This document shows positions 1 through 6,453 of a stretch of DNA of 15,354 nucleotides, piece by piece. Source of the DNA: Chloroflexota bacterium (GTDB lineage Bacteria > Chloroflexota > Limnocylindria > Limnocylindrales > CSP1-4); the NCBI GenBank assembly GCA_013698385.1, contig JACCVB010000362.1:1-15354 (forward strand), in the 5' to 3' direction. The first letter of the stretch is position 1, and each line of letters begins with the position of its first letter. Below the pieces are notes generated by a model, which saw only the letters and a list, made by a program, of their open reading frames with translations, was not told the DNA's origin and did no database searches. The translations under genes and the position numbers were made by a program.

Positions 1-2
1 AA

Positions 3-842
3 GGGTTCAAGGCACAGAACGCGGGCTTCAACTACACGATCGAGGGTCCCGGCACGGGCGACGGCTTCAAGCGTTTCTGCGCCGGCGAGACCGACATCAG
101 CGACGCCTCGCGCAAGATCAAGGACGAGGAGGCGGCCACCTGCCAGGCTGCCGGCATCGAGTACACGGAACTGAAGATCGCGATCGACGGCATCACGGTC
201 ATGACGTCGCCTGCCAACACCGCGGTCGAATGCCTCTCCTTCCCGGACATCTACGCGCTGGTCGGACCGGAATCGACCGGGTTCAAGAAGTGGACCGACG
301 CACAGGCCCTGGCCAAGGAACTCGGCTCGAACACGGTCTTCCCCGACGCAGACCTGACGGTCACGGGGCCAGGCGAGGAGTCCGGCACGTTCGACTCGTT
401 CGTCGAACTCGTCCTGCAGAAGATCGGCGAGGGCCACGGCCAGACGGACGTCACGACCCGGCCCGACTACATCGCGAGCGCCAACGACAACACGATCATC
501 GAGGGCATCGCCGGCTCGCCAAGTTCGCTCGGCTGGGTCGGGTTCGCCTTCGCCGAGGAGAACACCGACAAGATCAAGGAGGTCCAGGTCGCCAAGGACG
601 TGAACGGCACCTGCGTCGCGCCCACGGCCGAGACCATCGCCGACGGTTCCTATCCCGTGTCCCGCGCGCTATACATCTACGTGAACAAGGCGAAGGCCGC
701 GGCCAACCCGGCCGTCGTGGCTTACGTCGACTACTACCTGGCCGACGGGACCATCTCGAAGGTGCTCGAGACCGTGCCCTACGTGAACCTGCCGGCCGCC
801 GACCTGACGGCGACCCGCAGCGCCTGGGACGCATCCAAGTAG
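3..842 (+). CDS. pstS: PstS, periplasmic phosphate-binding protein (5' end missing)
   Basis: High-affinity phosphate-binding component of the PstSCAB ABC importer, expected to be exported or lipid-anchored outside the membrane. The reading frame is open from the left edge (first whole codon at 3), so the signal peptide and roughly the first 60 to 90 residues are missing; 279 residues remain. Two family signatures are visible. The first is GPGTGDGFKRF followed by DISDASR (visible residues 15-37), the loop that binds phosphate. The second is the GPGEESGTFDSF stretch at about 122-133. A SRALYIYVNK segment near the C-terminus is also typical. An internal ATG at 201 is not the true start, because homology continues upstream of it. 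It is the first gene of a pstS-pstC-pstA-pstB-phoU series, with a hairpin separating it from pstC. Confidence 0.95.
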   Translation, partial: GFKAQNAGFNYTIEGPGTGDGFKRFCAGETDISDASRKIKDEEAATCQAAGIEYTELKIAIDGITVMTSPANTAVECLSFPDIYALVGPESTGFKKWTDAQALAKELGSNTVFPDADLTVTGPGEESGTFDSFVELVLQKIGEGHGQTDVTTRPDYIASANDNTIIEGIAGSPSSLGWVGFAFAEENTDKIKEVQVAKDVNGTCVAPTAETIADGSYPVSRALYIYVNKAKAAANPAVVAYVDYYLADGTISKVLETVPYVNLPAADLTATRSAWDASK

Positions 843-858
843 CACGCCACCCCTCGGA

Positions 859-900
859 GACCGGCCGGACCCTTCCAGGGCCGGCCGGTCCTTCCTTTTT
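859..900 (+). terminator. Intercistronic hairpin with T-rich tail between pstS and pstC
   Basis: A perfect 10-bp GC-rich stem (left arm 859-868, right arm 881-890) can extend inward by three more C-G pairs across a single bulged A, with a 5-nt loop. It is followed directly by a T-rich run (TTCCTTTTT, 892-900). This looks like an intrinsic terminator or attenuator that begins 16 nt after the pstS stop. A partial terminator here would give more PstS than permease. In E. coli a stem-loop after pstS is also thought to stabilise the pstS part of the transcript. The structure is directly visible; its effect is inferred. Confidence 0.75.
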
Positions 901-911
901 CTCGCGAGCCC

Positions 912-917
912 TAGACT
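912..917 (+). promoter_or_regulatory. Possible internal -10 element upstream of pstC
   Basis: TAGACT fits the TANNNT -10 pattern seen before other genes in this window. It lies 12 nt beyond the T-tract of the pstS-pstC hairpin and 39 nt before the pstC ATG. No convincing -35 is visible. It could restart transcription of pstCAB-phoU, but a six-base match is weak evidence. Confidence 0.2.
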
Positions 918-956
918 GAGCGGCGGTACGATGCGATTCCCACCCATAGACCGACC

Positions 957-1883
957 ATGACGGCAGCTGCTCCGCTCGACAGCCGCCTGCGCGGCACCCG
1001 TGCCCGGCGACGCAACGAGCGTTCGGTCAAGGCCGTCCTCTTGTTCGCCGCGGTCCTCACCGTGGCCATCAGCATCGGCATCGTCTCGTCGCTCATCTTC
1101 GAGGCGTTCGAGTTCGTCCGATCGGTCGACCTGGGTCGCCTGTTCAGCGCCGGCTGGTTCCCGCGCCGTGGCCTGTTCGACCTCCCGACGGTCCTTGCCG
1201 GTACGCTGATCGTCACCGCCGTGGCCATGCTCCTTGCCGCACCGATCGGCCTCGCGAGTGCCGTCTACCTGGCCGAATACGCCTCGCCCCGGGCGCGATC
1301 CATCATCAAGCCGGTCCTCGAGATCCTGGCCGGTATCCCGAGCGTCGTGCTTGGGTTCTTCGCGCTCACCTGGATCAGCCCGAACATCGTCCGGACGCTG
1401 TTCACGGAGTCGACCGGGTTCAGCCTCCTCGCCGCCGGCCTGGGCGTCGGCATCCTGACCATCCCGCTCGTGGCCTCGATCTCCGAGGACGCGATGCGCG
1501 CGGTCCCGAATTCGCTCCGCGAGGCCTCGTACGGCCTGGGCGCGCGACGCGTGACGACCAGCCTGCGGGTCGTGGCACCGGCCGCCATCTCGGGCATCGT
1601 GGCGGCCTTGATCCTGGCGATCTCTCGGGCGGTCGGCGAGACGATGGTCGTGGCCATCGCGGCGGGCGCCAGCGGCGGTTCGCTATTCACCGCGGACCCC
1701 CGCGATCCGGGCCAGACCCTGACCGCCGCGATGGCGTCCCTCGCCACGGGCAGTGACAACGTGACCGGCAATTCGTCGGCGTTCCTGAGCCTGTTCTTCC
1801 TGGGCTTCGTCCTGTTCCTGCTGACCCTCGGGCTCAATCTCATCGGCGACGTGTTCGTTCGCCGCACCCGCCAGGTCTACTGA
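957..1883 (+). CDS. pstC: PstC, phosphate ABC transporter permease
   Basis: Integral-membrane half of the Pst phosphate channel, pairing with PstA and driven by PstB. It has 308 residues, normal for the family. Six hydrophobic segments are seen at about 26-48, 78-106, 118-146, 155-177, 205-235 and 275-300. The cytoplasmic EAA loop that contacts the ATPase is clear at 188-214 (REASYGLGARR...). PstC and PstA resemble each other, but gene order, the basic N-terminus and the long loop before the second helix support PstC. The ATG at 957 is the first good start after the hairpin. No clear Shine-Dalgarno sequence precedes it. The next gene, pstA, starts 8 nt after the stop. Confidence 0.95.
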   Translation: MTAAAPLDSRLRGTRARRRNERSVKAVLLFAAVLTVAISIGIVSSLIFEAFEFVRSVDLGRLFSAGWFPRRGLFDLPTVLAGTLIVTAVAMLLAAPIGLASAVYLAEYASPRARSIIKPVLEILAGIPSVVLGFFALTWISPNIVRTLFTESTGFSLLAAGLGVGILTIPLVASISEDAMRAVPNSLREASYGLGARRVTTSLRVVAPAAISGIVAALILAISRAVGETMVVAIAAGASGGSLFTADPRDPGQTLTAAMASLATGSDNVTGNSSAFLSLFFLGFVLFLLTLGLNLIGDVFVRRTRQVY

Positions 1884-1891
1884 GACACGCC

Positions 1892-2821
1892 ATGTCGAAC
1901 AGCCAGGCCATCACCGTCGGTGTCGTCCAGGGTTCGCTGCGGCGGCGGCGTGTGGATGTGGCCGGCACGGTCTTCGCCGCGGCCCTGCTGCTCAGCCTGC
2001 TGTTCACACTGGCCGTCCTGGCCATCCTCGTGGGCGACCAGATGACCCGTGGCCTCCCGGTGCTCGCCGAGCGCGGGACGGACTTCTTCAGCGCCTCCCT
2101 GTCCAGCCGGCCGGCCCAGGCCGGGATCGCCCAGGGCCTGATCGGCACGGCGATGCTGACCGCGATGGTGGCCCTCCTGGCCTTTCCGATCGGCATCCTG
2201 ACCGCAATCTACCTGGAGGAGTACGCTCCGAACACGGGGCTGACCCGCTTCATCGCGATCAACATCCGAAACCTCGCCGGCGTTCCGTCGGTGGTCTACG
2301 GGCTGCTTGGCCTGGCCGTGTTCGTGGCCCTGTTCCGGGCCTTGGGCGTCGGGACCGGGCGGAACATCCTGAGCGGCGGCCTGACCCTCGCGGTGCTCGT
2401 CCTGCCGCTCGTGATCATCACCTCCGCCGAGGCCATCCGCGCCGTCCCGAACACGATCCGCGAGGCCGGCTACGGCATCGGGGCCTCGCGCTGGCAGGTC
2501 GTCCGCCAGCTGGTCCTGCCATCTGCCGTTCCGGGGATCCTGACCGGCACGGTCCTCGCCCTGGCCCGCGCCCTGGGTGAGACCGCACCGCTCATCCTCG
2601 CGGGCGCGGTCCTCGGCTCGTTCTCGACGGGCGGCAGCCTGGGGGACCTGTTCGGTGGGCCGTACACGGCGCTGCCGGTCATCGTGTATGACTGGGCACG
2701 CAAGCCGCAGGAAGAGTTCCGGGCGTTGACCTCGGCGGCGATCCTCGTCCTGCTGGCCGTGACGATCATCGCCAACGGCTTTGCGATCTTCCTGCGCAAC
2801 CGATATGACCGCCGATGGTGA
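1892..2821 (+). CDS. pstA: PstA, phosphate ABC transporter permease
   Basis: Second permease subunit of the phosphate importer, 309 residues. Hydrophobic helices are visible at about 23-48, 80-107, 125-150, 158-180, 208-243 and 280-300. An EAA loop at 189-215 (REAGYGIGASRW...) is the site expected to dock on PstB. It is separated from pstC by 8 nt, and its TGA overlaps the proposed pstB ATG by 7 nt, which implies translational coupling. The conserved LPLVIITSAEAIRAVPNTIREAG region is typical of the family. Nothing is broken or missing. Confidence 0.95.
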   Translation: MSNSQAITVGVVQGSLRRRRVDVAGTVFAAALLLSLLFTLAVLAILVGDQMTRGLPVLAERGTDFFSASLSSRPAQAGIAQGLIGTAMLTAMVALLAFPIGILTAIYLEEYAPNTGLTRFIAINIRNLAGVPSVVYGLLGLAVFVALFRALGVGTGRNILSGGLTLAVLVLPLVIITSAEAIRAVPNTIREAGYGIGASRWQVVRQLVLPSAVPGILTGTVLALARALGETAPLILAGAVLGSFSTGGSLGDLFGGPYTALPVIVYDWARKPQEEFRALTSAAILVLLAVTIIANGFAIFLRNRYDRRW

Positions 2822-3759
2822 CCGATGCCGACCCGCAGTTCGATCCCCCTGAAGACTCGACGACAGACGCCGCTGCCGGAGAACTCGTGAACCAGACGCT
2901 GACCGCCGCCGAACTCGCGCAGGATCAGTCGAGCGGGCGCTCGCCCGTCGGGCTGCACGTGGCACGGGCTCCTGAGGCGGGCGCGAACGCCGAAGCGCCC
3001 TCGATCGTTCGACTCGAAGGCGTGAGCTTCTACTACGGCAGCTTCCGGGCGGTCAAGGACATCTCCATCGATGTCCGCGCGCACCAGATCACGGCCCTCA
3101 TCGGACCGTCGGGCTGCGGCAAGTCCACGCTCCTGCGAACGATCAATCGGATGAACGACCTGATCCCGGGCACCCGCGTGGAGGGCCGCATCCGGTATCA
3201 CGAGGAGGACCTGTATGCCCCCTACGTGGACCCGGTGGAGGTCAGGCGTCGGATCGGGATGGTCTTCCAGAAGGCCAACCCCTTCCCCAAGTCGATCTAC
3301 GACAACGTCGCGTTCGGTCCCCGGCTGAATGGCTTCAAGGGCGATCTCGACGGCCTCGTCGAATCGAGCCTGGAGCGAGCGGCCCTGTGGGGCGACGTGA
3401 AGGACAAGTTGAAGACGTCCGGCCTGTCCCTCTCGGGCGGTCAGCAGCAGCGGCTGTGCATCGCCCGGGCCATCGCGACCGAGCCCGAGGTCATCCTGAT
3501 GGACGAACCGTGCTCGGCGCTCGATCCGCGCTCCACACTCCAGATCGAGGAGCTGATGGCCGAACTCAAGGAGAAGTACACGATCGTCATCGTGACCCAC
3601 AACATGCAGCAGGCGGCGCGCGCCTCGGACCGGACCGTATTCATGAACATGGCCGAGGATCGGGCGGGCTACGTGGTCGAAGCAGGGCCGACGGTCGGCA
3701 TCTTCACCGATCCCAGGAACCAGATGACCGAAGACTATGTCTCCGGGCGGTTCGGATGA
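2815..3759 (+). CDS. pstB: PstB, phosphate ABC transporter ATPase with N-terminal extension
   Basis: ATPase that powers PstSCA. All ABC motifs are present in order: Walker A GPSGCGKST (97-105), Q-loop Q152 followed by the PstB-typical KANPFPKSIYDNVAFG, signature LSGGQQQR (206-213), Walker B VILMDEP (226-232) and the switch histidine H262. At 314 residues it is about 55-60 longer than usual. The excess is an acidic, Ala- and Ser-rich N-terminus before the usual core start (SIVRLEGVSFYYG, from about 63). ATG 2815 overlaps pstA. A GTG at 2887 preceded by GGAGA (2878-2882) is a plausible later start that would shorten the tail to 38 residues. Function is secure; the exact start is not. Confidence 0.95.
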   Translation: MVTDADPQFDPPEDSTTDAAAGELVNQTLTAAELAQDQSSGRSPVGLHVARAPEAGANAEAPSIVRLEGVSFYYGSFRAVKDISIDVRAHQITALIGPSGCGKSTLLRTINRMNDLIPGTRVEGRIRYHEEDLYAPYVDPVEVRRRIGMVFQKANPFPKSIYDNVAFGPRLNGFKGDLDGLVESSLERAALWGDVKDKLKTSGLSLSGGQQQRLCIARAIATEPEVILMDEPCSALDPRSTLQIEELMAELKEKYTIVIVTHNMQQAARASDRTVFMNMAEDRAGYVVEAGPTVGIFTDPRNQMTEDYVSGRFG

Positions 3760-3772
3760 TGCGGGGCGGACG

Positions 3773-4531
3773 ATGACCGACCCGCAGCGCACGGGCCAGC
3801 CTGCCGGTGTCGACGGCCAGGTCGACGCGCTGCTCCATGCCGCCGAGGGCCGTCGACCATCGACCGGCATCCCCGCCCGACGCGAGGCCCTGGATCGGGA
3901 AGAGCGGATCATCAAGGACGCGGTCCTGCGCATGGGTGCCCTTGTGGAGGAGGCGATCCGGCGCGCGAGTCTGGCCCTGACCACCCACGACGCCGACCTC
4001 GCCCTGGACATCATCCGATCGGATGCGCAGGTCAACGACGCCCAACGCGTGGTGTCGCGCCTCATCTCGGTCACGATCGCGACCCAGAACCCGGTCGCGC
4101 GGGACCTGCGCTACCTGCTCACCCTGGACCACGTGACGTACGAGCTGGAACGGATCGCCGACCATGCCGCTTCCGTGGCCAAGCAGGTCATCAAGCTGGC
4201 CCCTGAGCCGCCACTCCACGACTACGTCCATCTGCCCGAGATGGCGGAGCGGGCGGCCGTCCTGGTTCATGGTGTCCTGCGAGCCCTCGTGGACGTCGAT
4301 GCCGTCAAGGCGCGTGAGATCGCGGTCCTCGACGACGACATCGATCGGCTTTATCACGCCACCTTCGACGAGGTCGTGGAGCTGATGCGGGCCGATCCGG
4401 CCAACGTGGAGCGTGGGACCCGGATCATCATCTCGTCGCACTATCTCGAACGGATCGGCGATCGCTCCACGAACATCGCGGAGGACATCGTCTATCTCGT
4501 GACCGGGGACGTCGAGGACCTCAACCCGTGA
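3773..4531 (+). CDS. phoU: PhoU, phosphate uptake and signalling regulator
   Basis: Cytoplasmic all-helical regulator that couples Pst activity to the PhoR/PhoB signal and restrains phosphate uptake. It consists of two tandem PhoU repeats. Each carries the family metal-binding ExxxD motif: YELERIAD at 123-130 and HYLERIGD at 223-230, numbered from the ATG at 3773. I chose 3773 because a GGGGCGGA purine-rich run (3762-3769) precedes it and it follows the pstB stop by 13 nt. An in-frame ATG at 3737 overlapping pstB would add 12 residues. The first 35 or so residues are a low-similarity, flexible-looking tail. The stop at 4529-4531 overlaps an ATG that begins a 19-codon reading frame leading to the next gene. 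Confidence 0.93.
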   Translation: MTDPQRTGQPAGVDGQVDALLHAAEGRRPSTGIPARREALDREERIIKDAVLRMGALVEEAIRRASLALTTHDADLALDIIRSDAQVNDAQRVVSRLISVTIATQNPVARDLRYLLTLDHVTYELERIADHAASVAKQVIKLAPEPPLHDYVHLPEMAERAAVLVHGVLRALVDVDAVKAREIAVLDDDIDRLYHATFDEVVELMRADPANVERGTRIIISSHYLERIGDRSTNIAEDIVYLVTGDVEDLNP

Positions 4532-4590
4532 TGAACGTGGCACCAGCGGCACGGGCCGCGCCGGTCGCCTGGGTCGCCAGGGCCGGCTGA
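4531..4590 (+). other. 19-codon bridging reading frame between phoU and sixA
   Basis: An ATG at 4531 overlaps the phoU TGA (TGATG), and this frame runs 19 codons to a TGA at 4588-4590. That TGA overlaps the sixA ATG in the same TGATG arrangement. The predicted peptide is Ala-, Pro- and Arg-rich, with no recognisable function. It may act only to carry ribosomes from phoU to sixA, whose start has no Shine-Dalgarno sequence. The two overlaps are seen directly; translation of the frame is inferred and chance is possible. Confidence 0.3.
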
Positions 4591-5069
4591 TGCTGCTTCA
4601 CCTGCTGCGCCACGCACACGCCGGGGATCCGTCACGTTGGGGCGGGCCGGACGCGGAGCGTCCGCTCTCGGACAAGGGCCGTGAGCAGGCTGATCGCCTC
4701 GGCCGATTCCTCGCCGAGTGGGGATTCCTGCCCGGCGCCGTCCTGACCTCGCCCAAGGTCCGGGCCCGCGAGACGGCCGAGCTCGTGGCCGGCCACCTGG
4801 GCGTGGCGGTCACGGTCGAGGATCGGCTGGCCGAGGGCGTGGACCTGGCCACCGTCGAGGCGATCCTGCGTGACGCGGGGCAGCCTGACCGACCGGTGCT
4901 CGTCGGGCACGACCCGGACTTCAGCGAACTCCTGGAGGGCCTGTGCGGCACCGCGCTGCCGATGCGCAAGGGGACATTGGTCCGGATCGAAGTCGCGACG
5001 CCGCTTCGGGGTGGCGCTGGGAAGCTGCGCTGGCTCGTTCCGCCGGACCTGCTCAAGCCCGGGGCCTGA
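4590..5069 (+). CDS. sixA: SixA-like phosphohistidine phosphatase
   Basis: Member of the histidine phosphatase (phosphoglycerate mutase-like) superfamily, closest in size and motifs to SixA, which removes phosphate from phosphohistidine on signalling or phosphotransfer proteins. The 159 residues carry the catalytic LLRHAHAG box (R7, H8), a second conserved arginine in SPKVRARETA (R58 or R60) and the second histidine in LVGHDPDFSELL (H107). There is no signal peptide, so it should be cytoplasmic. It starts in a TGATG overlap with the upstream 19-codon frame and lies 58 nt after phoU on the same strand, suggesting that it belongs to the pst-phoU transcript. Its 3' end overlaps the convergent arsR by 17 bp. 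The family is clear, but the true substrate cannot be read from the sequence. Confidence 0.85.
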   Translation: MLLHLLRHAHAGDPSRWGGPDAERPLSDKGREQADRLGRFLAEWGFLPGAVLTSPKVRARETAELVAGHLGVAVTVEDRLAEGVDLATVEAILRDAGQPDRPVLVGHDPDFSELLEGLCGTALPMRKGTLVRIEVATPLRGGAGKLRWLVPPDLLKPGA

Positions 5070-5445
5070 TCTCCTCGGCCACCGCGGGCGTCGCCGCGGT
5101 GGAGCCATGCCGCTGATCGGAAACGCGCCGCTGATCGCCGAGCGCGATCAACCCGCCCGGCACGAGGTCGCGCGCGAGGATCGCCAGGCGCCGCGAGACA
5201 TCCCCTGCGAGGCGGTAGTAGATCCACTGGCCGCGACGCTGCGAGGTCACCACGCCGGCCTCACGCAGGACGCGCAGGTGATGCGAGACCGTCGGCTGGC
5301 CCACGTCGCAACAAGCGGTGAAGTCGCACGCGCAAGTCTCCGCATCCGCCACCAACTGGCGCACGATGGCCAACCGGGTCGGGTCGGCGAGAGCGGACAA
5401 CAGTCGCAGGTCCGGGTCGGGGGTGACGGTCCTGAGTCTCGGCAT
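5053..5445 (-). CDS. arsR: ArsR/SmtB-family arsenic-responsive repressor
   Basis: Winged-helix metalloregulator expected to repress the divergent arsM and itself until arsenite binds. From the ATG at 5445 it has 130 residues. The helix-turn-helix is DVGQPTVSHHLRVLREAGVV (47-66), followed by a wing SQRRGQWIYYRL (68-79). Cysteines at 38, 40, 45 and 46 (ETCACDFTACC) lie where ArsR proteins hold arsenite, as in the E. coli ELCVCD motif. The frame is open upstream with ATGs at 5502, 5514 and a start near 5574, but those lie inside the arsM promoter or its coding region. The 5445 start sits 9 nt after a TATGCT -10 element, suggesting a leaderless mRNA. The C-terminal 30 or so residues are not conserved-looking. 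Confidence 0.88.
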   Translation of the reverse strand: MPRLRTVTPDPDLRLLSALADPTRLAIVRQLVADAETCACDFTACCDVGQPTVSHHLRVLREAGVVTSQRRGQWIYYRLAGDVSRRLAILARDLVPGGLIALGDQRRVSDQRHGSTAATPAVAEEIRPRA

Positions 5446-5454
5446 CAAGGCCGC

Positions 5455-5483
5455 AGCATATCGGTCGATTTCGATATTGACAA
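5455..5483 (-). promoter_or_regulatory. arsR promoter
   Basis: On the minus strand TTGTCA (complement of 5478-5483) is followed after exactly 17 nt by TATGCT (complement of 5455-5460). The arsR ATG begins 9 nt after that -10 element. Such spacing gives a very short or absent 5' leader. The -35 element shares five bases with the arsM -35 on the other strand, so RNA polymerase probably cannot occupy both at once. Palindrome O1 (5458-5477) fills the spacer and overlaps the -10. Confidence 0.65.
5458..5477. promoter_or_regulatory. Putative ArsR operator O1
   Basis: An inverted repeat of the form ATATCG-N8-CGATAT lies between the arsR -35 and -10 and touches the first base of the arsM -35. Its AT-rich half-sites stand out in otherwise very GC-rich DNA. 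The position is ideal for autorepression by ArsR. Binding is inferred. Confidence 0.6.
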
Positions 5484-5505
5484 GCGTGGAGGTCGCCCAC
5501 ATATT
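5477..5505 (+). promoter_or_regulatory. arsM promoter
   Basis: A perfect TTGACA -35 (5477-5482) is followed after 17 nt by CATATT (5500-5505), which matches four of six bases of the -10 consensus. The expected start point is near 5512, giving a leader of about 30 nt that contains a GAGGAG ribosome-binding site at 5530-5535, 7 nt before the arsM ATG. This is the best sigma-70-type promoter visible in the window. Confidence 0.65.
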
Positions 5506-5520
5506 GACGGTCATCGATAC
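5501..5520. promoter_or_regulatory. Putative ArsR operator O2
   Basis: ATATTG-N8-CGATAC has the same architecture and the same 20-bp size as O1 and matches it at 10 of the 12 half-site bases. Its centre is 43 bp from that of O1, about four helical turns, so two dimers would sit on the same DNA face. It covers the arsM -10 and likely start point. Binding is inferred. Confidence 0.5.
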
Positions 5521-5542
5521 CAATCCCGCGAGGAGCCTTGCG

Positions 5543-6451
5543 ATGCCGCTCGAAGCCGCCACCCCGCCGACCACGGATCCGACTGACGCGCTTCGCGACG
5601 AGGTTCGCGCCAGATACGCCGACGCGGCGCGCGCCGTGCTCGGTCAGACGCCGCGGGCCGGCGAGCCAGCTTCCGGTATGGCGGCCGCCTGCTGCACGCC
5701 GGGCGGCGATGAACGGTTCGGCGGGACCCTCTATGACGCGGCCGAGCGGTCATCGTTGCCCGACGCGGCGGTCCTCGCCAGCCTGGGTTGCGGCAACCCG
5801 ACCGCCGTCGCGGACCTCATGCCCGGCGAGACCGTGCTCGACCTCGGGTCCGGCGGCGGCATCGACGTCCTGCTCTCCGCGGCGCGCGTCGGACCGACGG
5901 GGTTCGCCTACGGCCTGGACATGACCGATGAGATGCTCGAACTCGCGCGACGCAACGCGGCACAGGCCGGGGCGACGAACGTGGAGTTCCGCAAGGGGGC
6001 GATGGAGGCCATCCCATTGCCCGACGCGTCGATCGACGTCGTCATCAGCAACTGTGTCGTGAACCTCTCCACGGACAAGGCCACGGTGCTCGCCGAAGTC
6101 GCTCGCGTGCTTCGACCCGGCGGCCGGGTCGGCATCAGCGATGTCGTCGCGGACGACGATCTGACCCCGGCACAGCGGGCGGAGCGAGGCAGCTTCGTCG
6201 GGTGCATCGCGGGCGCCCTGTCCTTCGCGGAATTCCATGCCGGGCTTGCCGGCGTGGGCCTGGATGGCATCTCCGTGACGGCGACGCACGCCGTCGGCGA
6301 CGGCCTCCACGGCGCGATCATCCGGGCCACCAAGCCGATCGACTGGACACCGGACCGGATCCACGCGGTCGCGCTGCCCCGCCCAACGGGGGAGCTGCCG
6401 GTCCTGGCCGCGAGCGACGGCTGCTGCGGCGAGGGCTGCGGCTGCTCCTGA
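5543..6451 (+). CDS. arsM: Arsenite S-adenosylmethionine methyltransferase (ArsM)
   Basis: Cytoplasmic SAM-dependent enzyme that methylates arsenite to mono-, di- and trimethylated species. It has 302 residues from the ATG at 5543, chosen because GAGGAG lies 7 nt upstream and the frame before it is promoter DNA. SAM-binding motif I is VLDLGSGGGID (98-108). The arsenite-binding cysteines expected in ArsM are visible in SNCVVNLS (C171) and VGCIAGAL (C221). A cysteine pair at 50-51 and C83 in LGCGNPTA fit the conserved N-terminal cysteines of the family. The C-terminus ends in a cysteine-rich tail (C294, C295, C299, C301), a possible extra arsenic- or metal-binding site. It is divergent from arsR. 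Its stop lies 2 nt from the convergent GDPD gene. Confidence 0.93.
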   Translation: MPLEAATPPTTDPTDALRDEVRARYADAARAVLGQTPRAGEPASGMAAACCTPGGDERFGGTLYDAAERSSLPDAAVLASLGCGNPTAVADLMPGETVLDLGSGGGIDVLLSAARVGPTGFAYGLDMTDEMLELARRNAAQAGATNVEFRKGAMEAIPLPDASIDVVISNCVVNLSTDKATVLAEVARVLRPGGRVGISDVVADDDLTPAQRAERGSFVGCIAGALSFAEFHAGLAGVGLDGISVTATHAVGDGLHGAIIRATKPIDWTPDRIHAVALPRPTGELPVLAASDGCCGEGCGCS

Positions 6452-6453
6452 CG

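Noticed and set aside
2470..4074. A 534-codon minus-strand frame opposite pstA, pstB and phoU.
   Set aside because: The opposing genes carry complete family motifs, and the minus-strand translation shows no domain or sensible composition.
5318..5542. Upstream extension of the arsM frame by 75 codons.
   Set aside because: It crosses the arsR gene and the promoter region. The ATG at 5543 has a clear ribosome-binding site and fits the usual ArsM start.
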